From NCBI GenBank assembly GCA_023427085.1, contig JAEZBO010000003.1, positions 1-25,710 of the forward strand: 25,710 nucleotides of DNA, read 5' to 3'. The first letter of the stretch is position 1. The number at the start of each line of letters is the position of its first letter. The DNA comes from Pseudomonadota bacterium. GTDB lineage: Bacteria > Pseudomonadota > Gammaproteobacteria > Burkholderiales > Burkholderiaceae_B. Positions 20,961-25,710 of the stretch are shown here, piece after piece. The notes under the pieces were generated by a model. The model was not told the DNA's origin. It did not search any database and was given only the letters and a program-made list of their open reading frames with translations. The position numbers were made by a program, and so were the translations under genes.

Positions 20961-22139
20961 TCAGGCGGTTTCCTTGAACAGCTCGCGGCCGATCAGCATG
21001 CGGCGGATCTCGCTGGTCCCGGCGCCGATCTCGTAGAGCTTGGCGTCACGCCACAGCCGGCCGGCCGGGTACTCGTTGATGTAGCCATTGCCGCCGAGGA
21101 TCTGCACGCCTTCGCCGGCCATCCAGGTGGCCTTCTCGGCGCAATACAGGATCACCGCGGCGCAGTCCTTGCGCACCTGGCGCACGTGGTCGCTGCCCAG
21201 GCTGTCGAGGTTCTTGCCGACCGTGTAGCAGAACGCCCGGCTGGCCTGCAGCGTGGTGTACAGGTCGGCGATCTTGCCCTGGATCAGCTGGAACTCGCCG
21301 ATGGCCTGGCCGAACTGCTTACGCTCGTGCACGTAGGGCACCACCATGTCCATCACCGCCTGCATGATGCCCAGCGGTCCGCCCGACAGCACCGCGCGTT
21401 CGTAGTCCAGGCCGCTCATCAGCACCCGCACGCCGCCGTTGAGTTCGCCCAGCACGTTCTCCTCGGGCACTTCGCAATCCTGGAACACCAGCTCGCCGGT
21501 ATGGCTGCCGCGCATGCCCAGCTTGTCGAGCTTCTGCGCCACCGAAAAGCCGGCCATGCCCTTCTCGACCAGGAAGGCCGTGATGCCGCGCTGGTGCGCC
21601 TGCGGATCGGTCTTGGCGTAGACCACCAGCGTATCGGCATCGGGGCCGTTGGTGATCCACATCTTGGTGCCATTCAGCACGTAGCGGTCGCCGCGTTTGT
21701 CGGCGCGCAGCTTCATGCTGACCACGTCCGAGCCGGCGCCGGGTTCGCTCATCGCCAGCGCGCCGACCCGTTCGCCCGAGATCAGGCCGGGCAGGTATTT
21801 CTGCTTTTGCGCCTCGGTGCCGTTGCGGTGGATCTGGTTGACGCACAGGTTCGAATGCGCGCCATACGACAGCCCGACCGAGGCGCTGGCGCGCGAGATC
21901 TCTTCCATCGCGATCATGTGGGCCAGGTAGCCCATCGCGCTGCCGCCGTACTGTTCGCCGACGGTGATGCCGAGCAGGCCCATGTCGCCGAACTTGCGCC
22001 ACAGGTCCATCGGAAACTGGTCGTCGCGATCGATCTGGCCCGCGCGCGGCGCGATCTCGGCCTGGGCGAAGTCGCGCAGCGCGGCGCGCAGCATGTCGAT
22101 GTCTTCACCCAGCGAAAAATTCAGGCCTGGCAGGTCCAT
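20961..22139 (-). CDS. liuA: isovaleryl-CoA dehydrogenase
   Basis: LiuA is an FAD enzyme that oxidises isovaleryl-CoA to 3-methylcrotonyl-CoA and passes electrons to electron-transfer flavoprotein. The 392-residue product has the acyl-CoA dehydrogenase order: an N-terminal helical domain, ALAMSEPGAGSD at 127-138, KMWITNGPDADTLVVYAKTD, and a C-terminal helical domain with QILGGNGYINEYP. The catalytic base is Glu247 in GLDYERAVL. Its position in this helix, rather than near residue 370 as in most family members, is the mark of isovaleryl-CoA dehydrogenases. GGAG stands seven bases before the ATG at 22139. It is the first enzyme gene of the cluster. A LiuR-type dyad at 22230-22247 lies in its upstream region. 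Confidence 0.95.
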   Translation of the reverse strand: MDLPGLNFSLGEDIDMLRAALRDFAQAEIAPRAGQIDRDDQFPMDLWRKFGDMGLLGITVGEQYGGSAMGYLAHMIAMEEISRASASVGLSYGAHSNLCVNQIHRNGTEAQKQKYLPGLISGERVGALAMSEPGAGSDVVSMKLRADKRGDRYVLNGTKMWITNGPDADTLVVYAKTDPQAHQRGITAFLVEKGMAGFSVAQKLDKLGMRGSHTGELVFQDCEVPEENVLGELNGGVRVLMSGLDYERAVLSGGPLGIMQAVMDMVVPYVHERKQFGQAIGEFQLIQGKIADLYTTLQASRAFCYTVGKNLDSLGSDHVRQVRKDCAAVILYCAEKATWMAGEGVQILGGNGYINEYPAGRLWRDAKLYEIGAGTSEIRRMLIGRELFKETA

Positions 22140-22229
22140 GCGAGTCTCCGTATCGATAGTCGGCGAGCCGGCCGGCGGCTGGCGATGCAGCCCGGCGGGT
22201 CACCGTATTGAGTGAGCAGCGTAGATTCC

Positions 22230-22247
22230 GTTTACGTAAACGTAAAT
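22230..22247. promoter_or_regulatory. LiuR-type operator upstream of liuA
   Basis: The 18-bp sequence GTTTACGTAAACGTAAAT contains arms TTTACGT and ACGTAAA around AA. The identical 18 bp recurs at 23306-23323 beside liuR. It lies about 90 bp upstream of the liuA start codon and just past the stop of the DUF2569-like gene. MerR-type LiuR is known to control liu genes in proteobacteria, so LiuR is the expected binder. The flanking promoter boxes are not clear at this copy. Confidence 0.82.
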
Positions 22248-22279
22248 CAGGGTAAACCCGTCATCTGGTGCGGCCTTTG

Positions 22280-22816
22280 TCAGGGGCGGCCGACAGCGAA
22301 GGTGCCGGCCACCCGGGCCGACCGGTACAGGTAGGGGGCGATCACGATCAGCGCGGCCAGCTTGAGCGCCCCGGTGCCGACCAGCATGGTCCAGATGGCC
22401 ATGGTCGGATCGCCAGGGGAGAAAAGCACGACACTGACGAAGGTCAGCAGCGCCTGCATCGCGTCGGTGACCAGGAAGGCCAGCACCACGTCGGGCGCCC
22501 AGCTGTCGCGCCGCAGCATCAGCACGATCGCGGCGATACCCATCATCAGGCTGACCCAGTTCGGATCGATCAGCAGCATCACCAGCGTGGCATGGCCGGC
22601 CATGCCATAGTCGTCGATCCACAGCAGCCGGGCCTGATCGGCCTTGATGTAGAGGAAATAGGCCAGGCTGGCGCCGATATACAGCAGCAGCGCCATCAGC
22701 CAGCCGCCGATGCCGGCCGGGCGGCCGTCGGTGCGCTGGCCTTTGCCGCTGCGCCAGCACAGCACGAGGGCGGCGCCGAGGATCGTGGCAGTCGACAGGA
22801 TCAGGACAATATTCAT
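22280..22816 (-). CDS. small four- or five-pass membrane protein, DUF2569-like
   Basis: The 178-residue protein is an integral membrane protein. Hydrophobic segments lie at about 2-20, 37-56, 74-100, 110-132 and 140-162. The segment starting GIGGWLMALLLYIGAS at 35-50 recalls DUF2569, a family of unknown function; the match is by pattern only. No catalytic motif is seen. The ATG at 22816 begins a hydrophobic segment but has no recognisable ribosome site. The gene lies between liuR and liuA on the same strand, 88 bp behind liuR. It may be carried on the liuR transcript. The liuA operator lies after its stop codon, so liuA probably has a separate promoter. A role in leucine or isovalerate use is only suggested by position. 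Confidence 0.7.
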   Translation of the reverse strand: MNIVLILSTATILGAALVLCWRSGKGQRTDGRPAGIGGWLMALLLYIGASLAYFLYIKADQARLLWIDDYGMAGHATLVMLLIDPNWVSLMMGIAAIVLMLRRDSWAPDVVLAFLVTDAMQALLTFVSVVLFSPGDPTMAIWTMLVGTGALKLAALIVIAPYLYRSARVAGTFAVGRP

Positions 22817-22904
22817 GCGGGGCGGGCCGGGTGACGACAGGGTGGGGGCATTGTGACACGCAGGCCCGCGCGGCCGGGCTGGCCGGCGCCGGCATCCGGC
22901 GGGC

Positions 22905-23285
22905 TCACCCCGCCTGGCCCAGCAGCGCCAGGCACTGGCGTTCCTGTTCGGCGATCTCGGACAGCGTCTCCTCGATGTCGCGGCGCTGCTGCTCGAGCGC
23001 GACCCGGTGGCGCGTCAGCACGTCGAGGTAGACCCGCAGCTGCGGCTCGGTGGTGCCGGGGCCGTCGTACATGTCGATCAGGCTGCGGATCTCGGACAGC
23101 TGCAGGCCCAGGCGCTTGCCGCGCAGCGCCAGTTTCAGGCGCGCACGGTCGCGTGGCCGGTAGATCCGGTTGCGGCCATCCCGCTCGGGGCTGACGATGC
23201 CCTGGTCTTCGTAGAAGCGGATGGTGCGCGGCGTGACGTCGAACTCCTGAGCGAGTTCGGAGATGGTCCAGTGTTGAGCGGACAT
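22905..23285 (-). CDS. liuR: MerR-family transcriptional regulator LiuR
   Basis: This 126-residue MerR protein has an N-terminal winged helix-turn-helix (WTISELAQEFDVTPRTIRFY at 6-25, followed by RIYRPRDRARLKL) and a C-terminal coiled coil at about 80-118 for dimerisation. The C-terminal segment lacks the cysteine metal ligands of metal-sensing MerR proteins. It resembles LiuR, which controls branched-chain amino-acid and acyl-CoA degradation genes, and it sits beside liuA, liuB and liuD. An operator copy lies about 20 bp in front of its start codon and is shared with the divergent MBL-hydrolase gene, so autoregulation is likely. The ligand is probably an acyl-CoA of the leucine route, by analogy. 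The ribosome site is weak. Confidence 0.92.
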   Translation of the reverse strand: MSAQHWTISELAQEFDVTPRTIRFYEDQGIVSPERDGRNRIYRPRDRARLKLALRGKRLGLQLSEIRSLIDMYDGPGTTEPQLRVYLDVLTRHRVALEQQRRDIEETLSEIAEQERQCLALLGQAG

Positions 23286-23299
23286 GCGGCGCGGCAGGT

Positions 23300-23329
23300 T
23301 TGGCAGTTTACGTAAACGTAAATTATGAT
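23300..23329 (+). promoter_or_regulatory. promoter with LiuR-type operator filling the spacer
   Basis: TTGGCA (23300-23305) and TATGAT (23324-23329) make a sigma-70-like promoter reading towards the MBL-hydrolase gene. The 18 bp between them are exactly the operator GTTTACGTAAACGTAAAT, identical to the copy before liuA. MerR regulators typically bind inside an unusually long promoter spacer, so this arrangement is just what the family predicts. The same site would also control liuR on the other strand. Confidence 0.8.
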
Positions 23330-23366
23330 GACTTCAGCCCCCCGTCAAGCTTGGAGACCCGCGCGT

Positions 23367-24437
23367 ATGAACCCCCTGGAACACCAGCTGCAATATCCCT
23401 ACGGCGAGACGCTGCCGGCGCCCGGCGAGGCGCTCGAGGTCGCCGATGGCGTGCTGTGGGTGCGGCTGCCGCTGCCGTTCGCGCTCGATCACGTCAACGT
23501 CTGGCTGGTGCGCGACGAGTACGAGGGCCGCAAGGGCTGGACGCTGATCGATTGCGGCATCGCCCGCGACGAGGTCAAGGCGCTGTGGGAACAGGTGTTC
23601 GACAGCGCGCTGCAGGGCCTGCCGATCGTGCGGGTGCTGGTCACGCACATGCATCCCGACCACGTCGGGCTGGCCGACTGGCTGTGCGAGCGCTGGCAGG
23701 CGCCGCTGTTCATGAGCATGACCGACTACGCGCTGGCGCGGCTGTGGGCGCGGCCCGACAGCCGCGGCTCGGCCGCCGGCGGCGAGCAGGCGGTCGCGCA
23801 TTACGCCCGCCACGGGCTGGTCGACGCCGATTCGCAGCAGAAGATCCGCGAACGCGCCACCTATTACTCGGGACTGGTGCCGTCGGTGCCGGCCACCTTC
23901 CACCGCCTGATGCACGGCTATTCGCTGCGCATCGGCGGGCGCGACTGGAAGCTGCTGGTCGGCCACGGCCACGCGCCCGAGCACATCTCGCTGTACGACC
24001 CGCAAACCAATCTGGTGGTCTCGGGCGACATGGTGCTGCCGCGCATCTCGACCAACGTCAGCGTGTTCGACATGGAGCCGGACGCCAATCCGCTGCAGCT
24101 GTATCTGGATTCGCTGTCGAACTACGACGGGCTGCCAGCCGACGCGCTGGTGCTGCCTTCGCACGGGCGGCCCTTCGTCGGCCTGCACGAACGCATCGCG
24201 CAGCAGCACGACCATCATGCCGACCGGCTGGCCGACGTGATCCAGGCCTGTGGCGAGCGGCCGTGTTCCGCGTCGGACATCGTGCCGGTACTATTCAGGC
24301 GCAAGCTCGACCTGCACCAGATGACCTTCGCGATGGGCGAGGCGCTGGCGCACCTGCATGCGCTCTATTTCCAGGGCAGGCTCGGCCGCCAGACCGGCGC
24401 GGACGGCATCGTGCGTTTCACCACGATCCCGTCCTGA
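23367..24437 (+). CDS. MBL-fold metallohydrolase (COG0491 type) in the LiuR regulon
   Basis: This 356-residue protein is a metallo-beta-lactamase-fold hydrolase. THMHPDH at 93-99 supplies H94, H96, D98 and H99. H206 in HAPEH, D221 in SGDMVLP and H266 in LPSHGRP complete a two-metal site. The C-terminal 75 residues form a helical, winged-helix-like extension found in LACTB2-type and related hydrolases. A thioesterase or glyoxalase-II-like reaction is possible; true beta-lactamase activity is unlikely. The ATG at 23367 has GGAG ten bases upstream; a longer frame would run back into the promoter. It is divergent from liuR and shares an operator with it, which suggests acyl-CoA or acyl-thioester hydrolysis linked to leucine catabolism. 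That role is inference. metC follows after 45 bp. Confidence 0.87.
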   Translation: MNPLEHQLQYPYGETLPAPGEALEVADGVLWVRLPLPFALDHVNVWLVRDEYEGRKGWTLIDCGIARDEVKALWEQVFDSALQGLPIVRVLVTHMHPDHVGLADWLCERWQAPLFMSMTDYALARLWARPDSRGSAAGGEQAVAHYARHGLVDADSQQKIRERATYYSGLVPSVPATFHRLMHGYSLRIGGRDWKLLVGHGHAPEHISLYDPQTNLVVSGDMVLPRISTNVSVFDMEPDANPLQLYLDSLSNYDGLPADALVLPSHGRPFVGLHERIAQQHDHHADRLADVIQACGERPCSASDIVPVLFRRKLDLHQMTFAMGEALAHLHALYFQGRLGRQTGADGIVRFTTIPS

Positions 24438-24442
24438 CGGCA

Positions 24443-24462
24443 GGCGGGCCGCGCCGCCCGCC
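24443..24462. terminator. hairpin between the MBL-hydrolase gene and metC
   Basis: GGCGGGC (24443-24449) and GCCCGCC (24456-24462) are perfect 7-bp arms with a 6-nt loop. The hairpin starts six bases after the MBL stop codon and ends about eight bases before the metC ribosome site. It could terminate part of the transcription or affect metC translation. There is no T-tract. Confidence 0.4.
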
Positions 24463-24482
24463 ACACCGCCAGGACGATCCGC

Positions 24483-25673
24483 GTGACGCACCATCTGCAT
24501 ACCCGCCTGCTGCATACCGGCAGCGCTCCCTTCGATCCCGAGACCCGCACCGCCGCGGTCGGCCTGCCGTCGATGCGCACCAGCACCGTGCGTTTCGAGG
24601 ACCTGGCGGCGCTCGACGAGGCCTACCAGCGCAAGTCGGCCGGCGAGCGCAGCGTCACCTACGGCCGCTCTGGCCTGCAGACCCACCGCGCGCTCGAGGA
24701 CGTGTTCTCGCAGCTCGAGGGCGGCGCGCGCACGATCCTGGCGCCGTCCGGCCTGGCGGCGATCACGCTGGTGCTGCTGGGCATGCTGCGGGCCGGCGAC
24801 CACGCGCTGGTGGCCGATTGTGTCTACGGGCCGGTGCGGCACCTGGACCAGGCGCTGTTGCGCGGGCTGGGCATCTCGATCAGCTATTTCGATCCGGCCA
24901 CCGCCGACCTGGCCACGCTGGCGCGCCCCGAGACCCGGCTGGTCTATGCCGAGTCGCCCGGTTCGCTGCTGATGCAGATGCTCGACCTGCCCGAGCTGGC
25001 GCGCCAGTCGCGCGCGCTCGGGCTGCCGCTGGTGGTCGACAACACCTGGGGCTCGGGCTACATCTACCGCCCGCTCGAACTGGGCGCCGACGTCTCGGTG
25101 GTGGCCGGCACCAAGTACGTCGGCGGGCACTCCGACCTGATGCTGGGCGCGGTGGTGACACGCGAGGACGCCCTTGGCAAGCGGCTGGCCGACACGCAAT
25201 ATGCGATGGGCTATGCGCTCAGCGCCGACGATGCGTGGCTGGCGCTGCGCGGCGTGCGCACCATGCCGATCCGCATGGCCGAGCATGGCCGCAGCGCGCT
25301 GGCGATCTGCGAGTTCCTGGCCGCGCGGCCCGAGGTGCTGCGGATCTTCCACCCGGCCTGGCCGCAAGACCCCGGCCATGCGCTGTGGCAGCGCGATTGC
25401 ACCGGCTCGAACGGCATGCTCAGCGTCGAGCTGGCGCTCGATCATGAGGCCGGCCGGCGCTTCGTCGACGCGCTCGAGCTGTTCGGCATCGGTTTTTCGT
25501 GGGGCGGCTACGAGAGCCTGGTGCAGTGGGTCGATCCGGGCGCCTTGCGCAGCCACGCCTATGCGCCGGCGCCGGGCAACTCGATCGTGCGGCTGCACAT
25601 CGGGCTGGAGGCCGTCGAGGACCTGCGCGCCGACCTGGCGCAGGCGCTGCAGGTGGCCGGCCAGGCTGGCTGA
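24483..25673 (+). CDS. metC: cystathionine beta-lyase
   Basis: This PLP enzyme of 396 residues belongs to the Cys/Met metabolism family. MetC splits cystathionine into homocysteine, pyruvate and ammonia in methionine synthesis. Family marks are TYGRSGLQTHRALED, the PLP-stacking region SGLAAITL, the aspartate in VVDNTWGSGY, and Schiff-base Lys211 in AGTKYVGGHSD. The segments WGGYESL and SIVRLHIGLE near the end suit MetC more than MetB or MetZ. The start is GTG at 24483 with AGGA eight bases upstream. It is 45 bp behind the MBL-hydrolase gene and may share its transcript, which would give it some LiuR influence. Homocysteine desulfhydrase-type side activity cannot be ruled out. Confidence 0.9.
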   Translation: MTHHLHTRLLHTGSAPFDPETRTAAVGLPSMRTSTVRFEDLAALDEAYQRKSAGERSVTYGRSGLQTHRALEDVFSQLEGGARTILAPSGLAAITLVLLGMLRAGDHALVADCVYGPVRHLDQALLRGLGISISYFDPATADLATLARPETRLVYAESPGSLLMQMLDLPELARQSRALGLPLVVDNTWGSGYIYRPLELGADVSVVAGTKYVGGHSDLMLGAVVTREDALGKRLADTQYAMGYALSADDAWLALRGVRTMPIRMAEHGRSALAICEFLAARPEVLRIFHPAWPQDPGHALWQRDCTGSNGMLSVELALDHEAGRRFVDALELFGIGFSWGGYESLVQWVDPGALRSHAYAPAPGNSIVRLHIGLEAVEDLRADLAQALQVAGQAG

Positions 25674-25681
25674 GCGGCCAG

Positions 25682-25710
25682 GCCCGGCTGGCTTCGCCGC
25701 GCGGCCGGGC
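25682..25710. terminator. candidate terminator hairpin after metC, cut by the window edge
   Basis: GCCCGGC (25682-25688) and GCCGGGC (25704-25710) are perfect inverted repeats, with a smaller GGC-TTC-GCC hairpin inside. It begins nine bases after the metC stop codon. Any T-tract would lie beyond the window, so the call is tentative. Confidence 0.4.

Noticed and set aside
20821..25710. Idea that the many GC-rich intergenic hairpins are copies of one repeat family
   Set aside because: The arms at 20821, 24443 and 25682 (and at 12676 and 8975) differ in sequence and length, so they are better seen as separate terminators or chance GC palindromes.

Overview
The window is GC-rich, gene-dense chromosomal DNA from what looks like a betaproteobacterium of the order Burkholderiales. 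Bordetella/Achromobacter-type Alcaligenaceae are the best guess. The grounds are strong GC bias at third codon positions, a MerR-type LiuR leucine-catabolism cluster, a Smg (DUF494) gene, and a topoisomerase III with a Lys/Ala-rich histone-H1-like tail. I see no phage, insertion sequence, CRISPR array, tRNA, rRNA or plasmid function. About twenty protein genes fill the window, and no gap exceeds 300 bp.

Layout from left to right. (1) 5-1428, minus: panB (pantothenate synthesis) and a SET-domain lysine methyltransferase gene that overlaps its stop codon by 4 nt. (2) 1549-2715, plus: an LldD-type FMN 2-hydroxyacid dehydrogenase. (3) 2805-5210: an Lrp/AsnC regulator divergent from a stand-alone acetolactate synthase large subunit, with a nested dyad between them. 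(4) 5294-8791, minus: topB followed by ydfG, only 12 nt apart. (5) 9071-11602, plus: a large membrane protein joining DUF2157-, DUF4401- and GDYXXLXY-type regions. (6) 11748-13169, minus: smg and gluQRS. (7) 13363-15932, plus: an M20 metallopeptidase and an ArgD-type aminotransferase. (8) 15933-23285, minus: the leucine/isovalerate degradation cluster, in transcription order liuR, a DUF2569-like membrane protein, liuA, a thiolase, liuB and liuD. (9) 23367-25673, plus: an MBL-fold hydrolase divergent from liuR, then metC.

The best-supported joint function is LiuR-controlled leucine catabolism. LiuA oxidises isovaleryl-CoA, and LiuB plus LiuD carboxylate 3-methylcrotonyl-CoA. The thiolase fits the acetoacetyl-CoA end of the route. 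The hydratase (LiuC) and HMG-CoA lyase (LiuE) are not in the window. Two identical 18-bp copies of a dyad lie upstream of liuA and in the liuR/MBL-hydrolase intergenic region. This ties the uncharacterised MBL hydrolase to the same regulon.

Most of the window is ordinary housekeeping and metabolic DNA. The items worth a second look are the LiuR-type operator that exactly fills a promoter spacer, the concentric dyad between lrp and ilvB, the perfect palindrome upstream of smg, a possible small structured RNA upstream of topB, the three-region membrane fusion, and the SET methyltransferase coupled to panB. No wholly new system is evident.
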